Of a stretch of DNA of 29,743 bases, positions 7,858-16,601 are shown piece after piece. The DNA comes from a virus. The stretch is from IMG/VR virus record IMGVR_UViG_3300032313_000415, positions 1 to 29,743 of that record. One strand, 5' to 3'. The position numbers were made by a program, and so were the translations under genes. How positions within the stretch are numbered: the first letter of the stretch is position 1; every line of letters starts with the position of its first letter. The notes beneath the pieces are model-generated. The model was not told the origin of the DNA. It saw nothing but the letters and a program-made list of their open reading frames with translations, and did not search any database.

Positions 7858-8801
7858 CAGTTAAACTCACAGTCCATCATAAGTTGCACGATAAGAGCCA
7901 TCGTATTGATTTCCTGATCCGCAGCAAATCCAGACTTGTATTGATATTCGGCAATAATAAGAATGGCCTGTGGAATAGAATTGGGCTTCAATGCCGTATA
8001 TAGTTCTGTGTACAGACGCTTATAGAAGTCTGCAGTATTCAGATCCAAGTTTTGAATCACCCACTTACGGCAAGATGTAAAATCTTTTGATTTCATAAAG
8101 CCAAGAAGTTCCTTATAGGACTCACTGCTTCCCTGAGCCAGAATACCAACATCAATCTTTCCAGAAGATGCATATCTCTGCAACTCATTGATCATTCTAC
8201 GAATGTCTGGAAAATGCTTCTTTACCAGATTCGAAAGAACTTGAGTATCATAGGGAATCTTTTCATTATTGAGAATGTATTCAATACGCTTTAGGATTCC
8301 TACTGCAACCTGAGCCTTCTCAACACTTGGAACGGTAAAGTCAATTCCAGTGCACCGAGAATGCAGAGCATCAATGATCCGATTTTTATAGTTGCAAGTC
8401 ATGACGAATCTGCAGTTATTTGCAAATTCCTCCATGGCTCCACGCAATGCTGGCTGAATAGACTGTGCATTAGAATAGTCAAACTCGTCCAGAATTACGA
8501 TCTTCAATCCACCGTTGAGGGAGACTGTAGAACAATAATTACGAATCTTTGTCCGAAGAGTATCGATACCATTCTCTTCGGAGCAGTTGATTATGATGCT
8601 GTCGGCACCCAAATCGTTTGCCAAGGCACGGGCAACCGTAGTTTTGCCCGTGCCTGCCTTGCCGTATAGCATCATGTTTGGAATCGTACCTTCCTTGATC
8701 ATGCCGTTAAACACAGTGGCAAGATCAATAGGAAGAATACAATCAGACAGTGTTTTGGGGCGATACTTTTCGACCCAAAGTAGATTAGTCACATCAGACA
8801 C
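7857..8801 (-). CDS. gp44: Clamp loader ATPase gp44
   Basis: Protein of 314 residues (T4 gp44 about 319). It is an AAA+ ATPase with the clamp-loader box WVEKYRPKTLSD (9-20), Walker A GKAGTGKT (47-54), Walker B ILDEFD (103-108) and the SRC arginine-finger motif (148-150). It powers opening and placement of the gp45 clamp. The start codon is GTG at 8801, with GGGG about 6 nt upstream; the gene follows the gp45 stop by 2 bases. It overlaps gp62 by one base. All catalytic residues are present, so it should be active. Confidence 0.96.
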   Translation of the reverse strand: MSDVTNLLWVEKYRPKTLSDCILPIDLATVFNGMIKEGTIPNMMLYGKAGTGKTTVARALANDLGADSIIINCSEENGIDTLRTKIRNYCSTVSLNGGLKIVILDEFDYSNAQSIQPALRGAMEEFANNCRFVMTCNYKNRIIDALHSRCTGIDFTVPSVEKAQVAVGILKRIEYILNNEKIPYDTQVLSNLVKKHFPDIRRMINELQRYASSGKIDVGILAQGSSESYKELLGFMKSKDFTSCRKWVIQNLDLNTADFYKRLYTELYTALKPNSIPQAILIIAEYQYKSGFAADQEINTMALIVQLMMDCEFN

Positions 8802-8803
8802 GA

Positions 8804-9475
8804 TTAACCCCGCTTGATAGCGATGTAGTAAGAAAGATCCAGACTCTTATGAATAAACTTAGAAATAATAGTGTCAGTCAATTCTACACTATATGAACCG
8901 GGGATGAACTTCATTTCGGAAACATTGACCGTTCCCTCAAAGTCTTTGCCAGTATAGTTTTCATCAATGACAATTTCAAAACTATTGCTTGTACTCTGAC
9001 CAGAATCGTCTACGCTAATGGTGAACTTGCCGTCACCACCAACCATACGAAGATCACTTACCTGAAGAACACTGGAAGCCTTAAGAATCTCAGTGAGATC
9101 CTTTTCATTAAGTTCAAACTGCGTAACAGTAGCAGGCATCTTGATTTCTCTGGTAGGAATAGTAAGCAGGCTTGGTTCAGAATAGTAATAGGTAACGCTA
9201 GACCGACCATTAGTAATCACGACATGGGTGTCATGAAACTCAAGATCGGGGTTGTTAAACATGCTGACAATACCAAGAAACTTATTGAGATCCCAGATGG
9301 GAACATCAACATCAAAGTCCTCAGTTACTTTTGCCTCAACATAGATGTTCTTACCAGCCGAAACCGTCTTCAGGATGTTTCCGGGCTGAATAAGAATGTT
9401 TGAGTTGATGGCTGCAAAATTCTTTAGAATGTTATAGGTTTCTTTGCTCAAACGCATTTTGGTCACAGTACTCAT
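8804..9475 (-). CDS. gp45: Sliding clamp gp45
   Basis: Protein of 223 residues (T4 gp45 about 228). It begins MSTVTKMRLSKETYNILKNFA and contains IYVEAKV, VPIWDLNKFLG and SVTYYYSEPSLL, which match the trimeric PCNA-like clamp family. It tethers the DNA polymerase and, in T4, also contacts gp55 and gp33 to activate late promoters. It sits upstream of gp44 and gp62 with only 2 bases between it and gp44. Its ribosome-binding site is weak (AGAAAG). C-terminal DLSYYIAIKRG is family-like. Confidence 0.93.
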   Translation of the reverse strand: MSTVTKMRLSKETYNILKNFAAINSNILIQPGNILKTVSAGKNIYVEAKVTEDFDVDVPIWDLNKFLGIVSMFNNPDLEFHDTHVVITNGRSSVTYYYSEPSLLTIPTREIKMPATVTQFELNEKDLTEILKASSVLQVSDLRMVGGDGKFTISVDDSGQSTSNSFEIVIDENYTGKDFEGTVNVSEMKFIPGSYSVELTDTIISKFIHKSLDLSYYIAIKRG

Positions 9476-9492
9476 ATAAATCTTTCTGTAAA

Positions 9493-9645
9493 TTAATCAA
9501 AGTCTTTACGATAAACGCTATCGTTAAGTTGCTGCTTTTGCTCGTGTCTGTTGCCGCGAACATTTCTCTTCTGTTGCTTCTTGCTTAGGCCAGTAGGCTT
9601 GTTCTTGCGGCGGTTCTTAAACTTTTCAAAACTCTCTTCATTCAT
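9493..9645 (-). CDS. Small basic protein of unknown function
   Basis: A 50-residue protein starting MNEESFEKFKNRRKN, strongly basic (many Lys/Arg) and Gln-rich, without cysteines or membrane segment. It may bind nucleic acid or RNA polymerase, but no family is recognised. I chose the ATG at 9645 rather than an in-frame ATG at 9765, which would overlap gp46 by 80 bases and add a different-looking sequence. T4 also carries short genes between 46 and 45, including an RNA polymerase-binding one. A perfect TATAAT lies 6 nt before the ATG and a TATAAATA overlaps the gp46 stop, so it seems to have both an early and a late promoter. No Shine-Dalgarno is placed correctly. Confidence 0.6.
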   Translation of the reverse strand: MNEESFEKFKNRRKNKPTGLSKKQQKRNVRGNRHEQKQQLNDSVYRKDFD

Positions 9646-9651
9646 AGTTCT

Positions 9652-9679
9652 ATTATAACTCCAAAATAGGATAATACAA
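9652..9679 (-). promoter_or_regulatory. Sigma70-like promoter with consensus -10
   Basis: Minus-strand TATAAT at 9657-9652 and TTGTAT at 9679-9674 separated by 16 bases; the -35 matches only three of six positions. The -10 is followed by AGAACT and then the ATG, so a transcript starting 6-7 nt downstream would begin at the start codon of the 50-residue protein. Confidence 0.5.
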
Positions 9680-9682
9680 ATA

Positions 9683-9690
9683 TATTTATA
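9683..9690 (-). promoter_or_regulatory. Late promoter octamer TATAAATA
   Basis: Perfect octamer overlapping the gp46 stop codon. It would start late transcripts for the 50-residue protein and clamp genes with a leader near 30 nt. Confidence 0.5.
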
Positions 9691-11407
9691 CCTGAACCTT
9701 GATTTTTGAAAAATTATTCTTCTTTTCAAATTGCAAAGTTTGGTCAAACTTATCAACCAGTGCATCAGCCTTGTGGCTAATGATGTAAATTGAACATTTG
9801 TTCTTCATCTTATTCAAGATCTTCATAAAGGCTTCGGTCCCTGCTGCATCCAAGGATGAATCTAGAATTTCGTCAAAGATCAATAGATTGCAGTTAAGGC
9901 TGTTCTTCATCTTGGCAACTTCACGCCAAGTCAGCAGGATCGCCAAGTCGATGCGTTGTTTCTCCCCCTCAGAGAAAGAGGAATATGAGAATGCATCTCG
10001 ATATCTAGACTTGATGGTCTCCTTGAATTCCTCATCGATTGTGAAGTCAACATAGAGATTAAGTTTTCCGAGGAACTTGTTGACGAGTCCATTGATGATG
10101 GGAACATAATGTTTGATAATGCGGCTCTTAAGCCCCCCATCTTTGAGGATATCATAAACAACATCATAGTGAATTTGTTGAGAGATAAAAGATTCAAGTT
10201 TTTTGGCGATATCATTCTTTTTATTTTCCGATTCATTAAGGCTATTTTCCAATATAGAAATATTGCTTGAGGCTTCTTTGTCTTTCTTATCTTTTTCAAT
10301 TACTTTGATGTTTGACTCTGCATTTCCGATTCGGTAATTCAAAGAATTTATGTCTTGAACTTTTGCTCTAGACAAGACCATGAGTTTTTCATATTCTTTC
10401 TTAGATGCTTCTAGTTCAATATTTTTCTTTTCTGCGACTTTAAGTGCCTCAGAACAGTCTTTGGCTTTCTTCCGTTTTTCTTCAAGATGCTTTTCTTTTT
10501 GATCTTTTGGCAGAACTTGTAAGCAACACTTACAAGTTGCATTTTCTTCTAATGCCTTAATGTCATCCAACAGGGTGGCATGAAGCGTTTCTGTCTTGAC
10601 CAACATAGATGGAACATCTTTTAGAGATTCAATCTTTTTGTTAATCTTTGTTATCTGTTCTCCAAGCTTTTTATGATCATCAAGTTCAGTTTTAACTAGA
10701 ACTTTATCTTGATCTATTTGGTCTTGGTATTCTTTAATGCGATTAATAAGAACATTGATGTCATCTGCATTGCTAGTCTTTACTTGATCAATAAATTCTT
10801 TTTGAGACTTGATCTTTTCATGAGCAATCTTGACCAAACTTTCATGTTCTCCAATAGACACCTTCAACGAACTAAGTTGGCCCTTTACGTGCTGGTTCAT
10901 ATCTGCCAAGATATCAAGATCCAAAAGACCTTCAATAATCTTGCGGCGCTCAGAAGGGGTCAACTGCATGAATGGTATGAAATTTGACTTACCAAGGATG
11001 ACAACCTGCTTAAAGGCTGCATAATCAAATCCAAGAATATGCTCTTCAAACATTTCTTGGTAATCTTTTGACTTGGCATTCTGGTCAATCATATCCCCAT
11101 CTTTAATAATTTCAAAGATCTTTGGAGATAGGCCACGACGAACCAAGTAATGAGATCCTGCCTTGTTGAACTCTATCTCAACTAGGCAATTCTTGCCATT
11201 AACGGTGTTTACAAGCTGAGGTATATTAATGGGTCGGAAGGGCTTTCCAAACAATCCAAAGCACAGGGAGTCCAATAGCGCAAAAGACTTGCCATGTCCG
11301 TTGGTACCCGTGACTAGCGTGGTCTTATGATTATCTAGTTTAATCTCTGAAAAATTTGTGCCAAACGATCCAAAATTTTTAAACCGAACTGTTAAAAATT
11401 CAATCAC
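9686..11407 (-). CDS. gp46: Recombination nuclease ATPase subunit gp46 (Rad50/SbcC-like)
   Basis: Protein of 573 residues (T4 gp46 about 560). Walker A GTNGHGKS at 34-41, a zinc-hook Cys pair C292-x-x-C295 between two long coiled coils (about 170-410), the ABC signature FSEGEKQRIDLA at 478-489 and Walker B LLIFDEILDSSLD at 508-520 are all present. With gp47 it resects DNA ends for recombination-dependent replication and for host DNA breakdown. It starts with GTG, overlapping the gp47 TGA as GTGA, with AAGGA 7 nt upstream. The hook reads CKCC, with a third cysteine inside it. Confidence 0.96.
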   Translation of the reverse strand: MIEFLTVRFKNFGSFGTNFSEIKLDNHKTTLVTGTNGHGKSFALLDSLCFGLFGKPFRPINIPQLVNTVNGKNCLVEIEFNKAGSHYLVRRGLSPKIFEIIKDGDMIDQNAKSKDYQEMFEEHILGFDYAAFKQVVILGKSNFIPFMQLTPSERRKIIEGLLDLDILADMNQHVKGQLSSLKVSIGEHESLVKIAHEKIKSQKEFIDQVKTSNADDINVLINRIKEYQDQIDQDKVLVKTELDDHKKLGEQITKINKKIESLKDVPSMLVKTETLHATLLDDIKALEENATCKCCLQVLPKDQKEKHLEEKRKKAKDCSEALKVAEKKNIELEASKKEYEKLMVLSRAKVQDINSLNYRIGNAESNIKVIEKDKKDKEASSNISILENSLNESENKKNDIAKKLESFISQQIHYDVVYDILKDGGLKSRIIKHYVPIINGLVNKFLGKLNLYVDFTIDEEFKETIKSRYRDAFSYSSFSEGEKQRIDLAILLTWREVAKMKNSLNCNLLIFDEILDSSLDAAGTEAFMKILNKMKNKCSIYIISHKADALVDKFDQTLQFEKKNNFSKIKVQV

Positions 11408-12450
11408 TCTTCATCCTTTGATAGTGCACTATTATACGCCTCATCTATGATCCGTGCAAGGAACTTCTTGTCAATAGACTTTTCCTGAATAGTCTCAAGT
11501 TCTTCGTGTAGAAGTTGGAGAGTATCCTTATGAACATCTACAGCCACTAGTTCAGGGTTTGCAGATACCTCTTCTGTCACTGCCAATTCTGCCACGCCTG
11601 CTTCATAGAATTTATCCATGTATTTTTCAAAACTCGCAGCCTTTGTGCGCTTTTTGATAAAAATCTTGACATAGCAGTCCTTGAACTTTGAGTAGTCAAG
11701 TTTTTCTGGTTCGTCTTCATTATAATCAAACGTATAGAATAACTTTTTGTTATTTTCGACAAATACCAGTTCTCTAGCCAAAAAGTCAAATGTGTGGAAT
11801 CCCTTCGGTTCCCAAACATCTGAAAAAGCCATTTGGTATTGCGTACCCAGATAATGAATATTATCACGAGTGGACTTAATATGATAATGTCCAGTAAGTA
11901 CGTATTCAAACTTGTCGAAGTGTTTGGGATCATATCCTTGCTCTATAAAGATACCACGAATACTCTGAAAGCCAAATAATTCCAAATGACCCATTAGAAG
12001 AGAACAGGTGGTATTAGTGATAAACTTTGCTGCTTGTCCTTCATTTTCTGGATTAATCCAAGGCAGAAGAGCTACGCAACCTGCTGAGGTTTGAATCTCT
12101 GTGGGTTCAGAATAAATTTCCCAGTTTTGGTATGGGGCAACCAACTCATGCAATGAGTTTACATTGTTATTGTTGCGGTAATAGGTATCATGATTACCAC
12201 AAATGGCAATACATTTTACTCCCATGTCTCTAAGAGGTTCAAAGAACCTAGTTCGGACTTGATGTAGTGTCTTGAAGTTTATATACTTTCTTCGATCAAA
12301 AACATCTCCCAGATGGAAGATGGTCTTAATGTTGTTTTCCTTGAGATAAGGAAACAATTGTTCTTCAAAGAACGATAGAAAATATTCCAATACGATAGGA
12401 GAATCGGCTTTATAGCCAAAGTGGGTATCGTTAAGAATTACTGCTTTCAT
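11404..12450 (-). CDS. gp47: Recombination nuclease subunit gp47 (Mre11/SbcD-like)
   Basis: Protein of 348 residues (T4 gp47 about 339). Metallophosphoesterase motifs run in order: DTHFG at 8-12, GDVFDRR at 48-54, GNHD at 85-88, GHLELFG near 158 and GHYH near 189. It supplies the nuclease activity of the gp46/gp47 complex. I chose the ATG at 12450, whose product begins [12 protein letters not shown] as expected for the family, with AGGG 5 nt upstream. A longer in-frame TTG start at 12489 would add residues coded within gmd. The gene start overlaps the gmd 3' end by 20 bases. Confidence 0.95.
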   Translation of the reverse strand: MKAVILNDTHFGYKADSPIVLEYFLSFFEEQLFPYLKENNIKTIFHLGDVFDRRKYINFKTLHQVRTRFFEPLRDMGVKCIAICGNHDTYYRNNNNVNSLHELVAPYQNWEIYSEPTEIQTSAGCVALLPWINPENEGQAAKFITNTTCSLLMGHLELFGFQSIRGIFIEQGYDPKHFDKFEYVLTGHYHIKSTRDNIHYLGTQYQMAFSDVWEPKGFHTFDFLARELVFVENNKKLFYTFDYNEDEPEKLDYSKFKDCYVKIFIKKRTKAASFEKYMDKFYEAGVAELAVTEEVSANPELVAVDVHKDTLQLLHEELETIQEKSIDKKFLARIIDEAYNSALSKDEE

Positions 12451-13471
12451 ATATCCCTGCTTGTTGCAGAACCAATTCTTTCTTTGCAAGTTTCATGTCT
12501 TCTTCGATCATCATTTCAGCCAATTGAAATACAGATACTTTTGGTTGCCAATTTAATTTTTGTCTTGCCTTCGTAGCATCTCCCAAAAGTTCATCAACCT
12601 CAGTTGGACGGAAATATTTTGGATCTACGGTAACAAACTTTTTATAATCCAGACCAACTAATCCAAAAGAATAATCACAAAAATCTCTAACTGAAATCAT
12701 CTTTCCAGTTGCAATAACATAATCATCTGGGGTATCCTGTTGTAGCATCAACCACATGGCTTCGACATAATCACCAGCATACCCCCAGTCTCTCAGTGAA
12801 TCCATATTGCCAAGAGTTAATTTAGATTGCAGCCCGCAAGCAATTCTTGTTACTGCTCGTGTAATTTTACGAGTTACAAACGTTTCACCGCGACGAGGAC
12901 TTTCATGGTTAAAAAGAATGCCACATGAAGCATGCATGTCATAGCTTTCCCTATAATTTCTAGTCAAATAATGTCCATATACTTTAGCACATCCATATGG
13001 TGAGCGTGGATAAAATGGAGTTGTTTCCTTTTGAGGAACTTCCATTACTTTTCCAAACATCTCACTACTTGAGGCTTGATAATATCTTACTTTATTTCCA
13101 GAAATGTCTTGATACTGCCTAATTGCTTCCAAAACATTTAGTGTACCAACTGCGTCAGTATTAGTTGTAAAAATTGGCATATCAAATGAGAGTTTTACAT
13201 GGCTTTGTGCTCCAAGATTGTAAACTTCCGTAGGATTGTGTTTTACTAAAATACTTGATATACTGGTATAATCCGTCAAGTCACCATAATGTAAAAATAG
13301 AGTTTTATTATGAATATCAGGATTATTGATTAGATGATCTATTCTAACTGTGTTAATAGAAGAAGATCGACGGATTAGACCATGGACCTCATATCCTTTT
13401 GATAATAATAAATCGGCAAGATAACTTCCATCTTGACCAGAAATTCCTGTAATAAGAGCAACTTTTTTCAT
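12431..13471 (-). CDS. gmd: GDP-mannose 4,6-dehydratase
   Basis: Protein of 346 residues. It is a short-chain dehydrogenase/reductase: NADP-binding GISGQDG at 9-15, catalytic region SSSEMFG at 134-140, Y159 and K163 in SPYGCAK, and the family segment [19 protein letters not shown] at 188-206. It converts GDP-D-mannose to GDP-4-keto-6-deoxy-D-mannose, the first step to GDP-L-fucose, GDP-rhamnose or related sugars. It overlaps gp55 upstream (ATGA) and gp47 downstream (20 bases), so it is wedged into the sigma-recombination operon away from the main sugar island. Two fucosyltransferases further upstream suggest GDP-fucose is the goal; no GDP-fucose synthase is in the window. Confidence 0.95.
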   Translation of the reverse strand: MKKVALITGISGQDGSYLADLLLSKGYEVHGLIRRSSSINTVRIDHLINNPDIHNKTLFLHYGDLTDYTSISSILVKHNPTEVYNLGAQSHVKLSFDMPIFTTNTDAVGTLNVLEAIRQYQDISGNKVRYYQASSSEMFGKVMEVPQKETTPFYPRSPYGCAKVYGHYLTRNYRESYDMHASCGILFNHESPRRGETFVTRKITRAVTRIACGLQSKLTLGNMDSLRDWGYAGDYVEAMWLMLQQDTPDDYVIATGKMISVRDFCDYSFGLVGLDYKKFVTVDPKYFRPTEVDELLGDATKARQKLNWQPKVSVFQLAEMMIEEDMKLAKKELVLQQAGIYESSNS

Positions 13472-14031
13472 ATGTCTAATGAATCCTTTTTGACTTTCTT
13501 TTTTCTTTTTGTTTTCTTTGGGCTCAACATTTCATCGAAGCGTTCCATGTCAAGATCCGTTAAACCAAAGAAATCTCTTCTACCAATATCAATTCCCGCA
13601 TAGGTTTCATTGAACCAGTTATGGAAATCTTTATCATTCTGCTGTTCAGCAAATTTATACTGAGTATACTTTTCTCGCTTTTCTTTGTTTATTATACGCA
13701 CAAAAGAAAACCAGCAAATCTGTGTCAAGTATCCAAATGGACTTGTAGACTTACTGGGATCAAAATTATCAATGTATGTAACGCAGTTTAATACTGCGTC
13801 TGACACCATTTCTTCTCTATATGGATAATTTGCAAAATTAGGACGATAAGAAAGGCGAGATGCAATCTTAAGAATGCATTCGCCTATGAAATCTGGTAAC
13901 TTTGGTTTTTTGCGGCCAGCATTGTCTGCGTCAGCAGACTTTTTACGATATTCTACTAAAGCATCATATAACTCTTGATTACTCACGTAATCGGCATCAG
14001 ATGCTTTCTTTTTCTTTTTTGGTTGTTTCAC
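13468..14031 (-). CDS. gp55: Late-promoter sigma factor gp55
   Basis: Protein of 187 residues (T4 gp55 about 185). It matches the T4 factor in order: [11 protein letters not shown] near 15-25, [20 protein letters not shown] around 61-80, [19 protein letters not shown] around 88-107 and [16 protein letters not shown] after it. It directs host RNA polymerase to TATAAATA-type promoters. The C-terminus is Lys-rich and ends DSLDI; T4 gp55 ends with a SLDFLYE clamp-binding epitope, so the hydrophobic half is missing here. The start is GTG at 14031 with no Shine-Dalgarno; a TATATT -10 lies 6 nt before it. The stop overlaps gmd as ATGA. Confidence 0.9.
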   Translation of the reverse strand: MKQPKKKKKASDADYVSNQELYDALVEYRKKSADADNAGRKKPKLPDFIGECILKIASRLSYRPNFANYPYREEMVSDAVLNCVTYIDNFDPSKSTSPFGYLTQICWFSFVRIINKEKREKYTQYKFAEQQNDKDFHNWFNETYAGIDIGRRDFFGLTDLDMERFDEMLSPKKTKRKKKVKKDSLDI

Positions 14032-14037
14032 AGAATT

Positions 14038-14065
14038 AATATACTACAGCTATAAAAGAAGTCAA
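14038..14065 (-). promoter_or_regulatory. Sigma70-like promoter for gp55
   Basis: Minus-strand TTGACT (14065-14060), a 16-base spacer and TATATT (14043-14038). The -35 overlaps the epimerase stop codon. AATTCT then separates the -10 from the GTG of gp55. This would make gp55 and the genes after it independent of the sugar island, and the mRNA nearly leaderless. Confidence 0.6.
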
Positions 14066-14997
14066 CTATTCTTTTGCAACCATTCTTCTAATTTTATTTT
14101 TGGGGACCATGCTATTTCTCTTTGTATTTTGGATATATTTGCTAAAGTTACTCTAGATTCACCAAGTCTAGCCGGAATATTGGCAGTAAGTCCTCCAATC
14201 ATTTTAGCTATTTCATTAATAGAATGGTTTGTCCCCGTACCAACATTATAAATTTGTCCATAAGTATAAAGTTTTTGTTCTGTACCATTTATTTGCCATT
14301 CATCAAATTTTTTATTTGCTGCGAGTATATTAGCATTTACCACATCTGAAACATGCGTAAAATCTCTACGCTGTTCGCCATCACCCACAATAGTCATTGC
14401 TTCACCAGCATTTTTTTGTCTTTGGAAAATACCAATTACAGGTGCATATTGTCCTTTTAGGGGCTGACGCTCTCCATATACATTAAAATATCTAAAAATA
14501 ACTGTTTCTAGATTATAAAGCTTGGAATACATTTTGCACAATTCTTCACCTGCAGTTTTAGAAACTGAGTAAGGATTTAGACAGTCATTCGGCATATCTT
14601 CAGAAAGAGGACATGAATTTTTTAAACCATACGCCGAAGAAGTTGACGAATACATCACTCTTTTAACTTTATACTTTCTACAAAGCTCAAGTATAGTTGC
14701 AGTTCCAACCATATTAGAATCTACTGCTTTAAGTGGATCTTCTATGCATGGTTGAATTCTTGCTTCTGCTGCAATATGAAAAACTGCATCTGGTTTGTGT
14801 CTTTTAAAGACATCAGAGCACATTACATAATCACATATATTATATTTGTAATTATTTGCTAATGGATTCCAATAAAAATGATCATGTGCATCTGATGATT
14901 CATTATCAATAACAGTTACATCATGTCCCTCTAAAATTAAACGGTCAACTAAGTTTGATCCAATAAATCCAGCACCACCTGTTACCAAATACTTCAT
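14062..14997 (-). CDS. NAD-dependent nucleotide-sugar epimerase/dehydratase
   Basis: Protein of 311 residues in the extended short-chain dehydrogenase family. NAD-binding TGGAGFIG at 6-13, YSSTSSAYG at 116-124 with the catalytic Ser/Thr, and Y143/K147 in NPYSVSK are present, plus the sugar-binding segment GDGEQRRDFTHVSDVV near 216-231. This is the UDP-glucose/UDP-N-acetylglucosamine 4-epimerase group. Substrate cannot be read from sequence; a reductase or GDP-sugar role (completing the pathway that gmd starts) is possible but the motifs favour a 4-epimerase. GGAG lies 8 nt before the ATG. It is the last gene of the sugar island. Confidence 0.85.
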   Translation of the reverse strand: MKYLVTGGAGFIGSNLVDRLILEGHDVTVIDNESSDAHDHFYWNPLANNYKYNICDYVMCSDVFKRHKPDAVFHIAAEARIQPCIEDPLKAVDSNMVGTATILELCRKYKVKRVMYSSTSSAYGLKNSCPLSEDMPNDCLNPYSVSKTAGEELCKMYSKLYNLETVIFRYFNVYGERQPLKGQYAPVIGIFQRQKNAGEAMTIVGDGEQRRDFTHVSDVVNANILAANKKFDEWQINGTEQKLYTYGQIYNVGTGTNHSINEIAKMIGGLTANIPARLGESRVTLANISKIQREIAWSPKIKLEEWLQKNS

Positions 14998-15016
14998 ATA
15001 TAAATCTCCATAGTAT

Positions 15017-16600
15017 TTAACTTAATTTAGAAAACAGATATCCTTGACTATAGACATAATCCAATTCTGTATTCTCTAGGACATAAAGAGCGTCATTCAA
15101 AGTAGTTAAGATTGGATATCCTTTAATATTAAAGGATGTGTTGAGTATTACTGGAATCATACCTACTTTTTCCATATTAGTTAATATGTTGTAAAATAGT
15201 TTATGATCATTTTTCTTAACTGTTTGTAGTCTCGCAGTTCCATCCACATGAGTAATTGAGCATAGTTTTTCTTTATATTCATCTTTGACATTGGGGGCAT
15301 AGCTCATAAATTTAGAGTCATATGCTTTATCAAAATAAAGATCTTTATCTTGAGACCTACAAACTGGTGCGAATGGTCTGAACCATTCTCTAAATTTTAC
15401 TTTTTTATTTAATACATCTTTCATGTCTTTTATGGCAGGGTTGCAAATTATACTTCTATTACCAAGAGCACGTGGTCCAATTTCTGAACCATCATTTATG
15501 ATACCAATGATCTTTCCATCTTTCAATAAACTTACCAACCCACCAACATCACATTTTTTAGGATTATATTTTATAAAATAATTCATTAAATCATCTATAT
15601 CTAATATTTCAAATCCATTATATACAATATTGTCATCAATTTTTTCTTTGATAAAATACAAAAATTGTCCCAGTGATAGACCACAATCATTTGGATTTGA
15701 TGGGATATAAACATCTCTTCCTAATTCAGATAATTTTTCTTTTAATTTTTGATTTAACAAAACATTAAGTGCACAACCACCAACTAAAATTACATTTAAA
15801 TTTGATTCTACAATTTTATCCCAGAATGTTTCAAAAAATAATTCTTCAAATACATATTGTGATGTAGCTGCTAAATCATAACCATCTTGTCCAGATAAAT
15901 TATTGAAATTTAAATTCAATCCAATATTTTTACCTAAAATATTCATATCTTGGTGGGTATAAAAATGTTTTACAGAAGCAACCCACTCTGGTCTAACTTT
16001 ACCATATGCACATAGTCCCATAACTTTACCAGCGTAAGATAGCGAATGTGTGTCTGAATCTGGACCAGGTTTAATTTCTGAAATTGGAGATCCAATCATA
16101 CTATATGGGTTACCAAATTCTATATTAAAATTTGATATAGATTTTATATCAGAATTAACACCGGCAAACATTTTTGTAAATACAGTAGATTCGTTTTCAT
16201 TCCCACCACCATCAATAGAAATTATGAGGGCATCATTGAACGGAGACGTATAGTATCCAGATGCAGCATGTGCCGTATGGTGCCCAACTTTAACAAAAGT
16301 TGCGGCGGGAAAATAAAGTTGCAAATGAATAATATCGGTGGGTGATAATTCATTATACAGAATTGTTTCCAACTCAGTGTCCATCATCTGCGTTAAAAGA
16401 TATTTTAAAAATGATTCTCTTTCCGTTTTATTACTTCCAATTCCCACTCTATGATCAAAAGAATCAGTATACATAGCATATCTTTTCTTAACAAATCTTT
16501 CATACTCCAATACAGATATGTTTCCAGATTTATCAATAAAAGTGACAGACGCATCATGAGATCCGTATATACTCAAAATTTTTTTATATTTTTTATACAT
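15017..16600 (-). CDS. NodU/TobZ-type carbamoyltransferase
   Basis: Protein of 527 residues. The N-terminal ASKHA-type domain has ILSIYGSHDAS at 8-18, metal-binding HHTAHAAS at 107-114 and SIDGGG at 128-133. The C-terminal YrdC-like part has EIGPRALGNRSI and FREWFRPFAP, family signatures. Members transfer a carbamoyl group from carbamoyl phosphate, via carbamoyl-adenylate, onto a sugar hydroxyl. I chose the ATG at 16600, one base after the previous stop, because family members start close to the SHDAS motif; an upstream TTG (16648) would overlap the previous gene. No Shine-Dalgarno is seen. It would decorate a glycan built by the neighbouring transferases. Confidence 0.9.
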   Translation of the reverse strand: MYKKYKKILSIYGSHDASVTFIDKSGNISVLEYERFVKKRYAMYTDSFDHRVGIGSNKTERESFLKYLLTQMMDTELETILYNELSPTDIIHLQLYFPAATFVKVGHHTAHAASGYYTSPFNDALIISIDGGGNENESTVFTKMFAGVNSDIKSISNFNIEFGNPYSMIGSPISEIKPGPDSDTHSLSYAGKVMGLCAYGKVRPEWVASVKHFYTHQDMNILGKNIGLNLNFNNLSGQDGYDLAATSQYVFEELFFETFWDKIVESNLNVILVGGCALNVLLNQKLKEKLSELGRDVYIPSNPNDCGLSLGQFLYFIKEKIDDNIVYNGFEILDIDDLMNYFIKYNPKKCDVGGLVSLLKDGKIIGIINDGSEIGPRALGNRSIICNPAIKDMKDVLNKKVKFREWFRPFAPVCRSQDKDLYFDKAYDSKFMSYAPNVKDEYKEKLCSITHVDGTARLQTVKKNDHKLFYNILTNMEKVGMIPVILNTSFNIKGYPILTTLNDALYVLENTELDYVYSQGYLFSKLS

Positions 16601-16601
16601 A

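Noticed and set aside
9646-9765. Longer form of the 50-residue protein starting at 9765
   Set aside because: It lies inside gp46 in another frame, and the promoter-like elements sit between 9652 and 9690, inside that extension.
12451-12489. Longer gp47 starting at TTG 12489
   Set aside because: The ATG at 12450 has AGGG upstream and gives the family-like start [12 protein letters not shown].
14062-14997. Naming the epimerase as GDP-fucose synthase
   Set aside because: TGGAGFIG and NPYSVSK with GDGEQRRDF fit the UDP-sugar 4-epimerase group; nothing seen supports the specific synthase.
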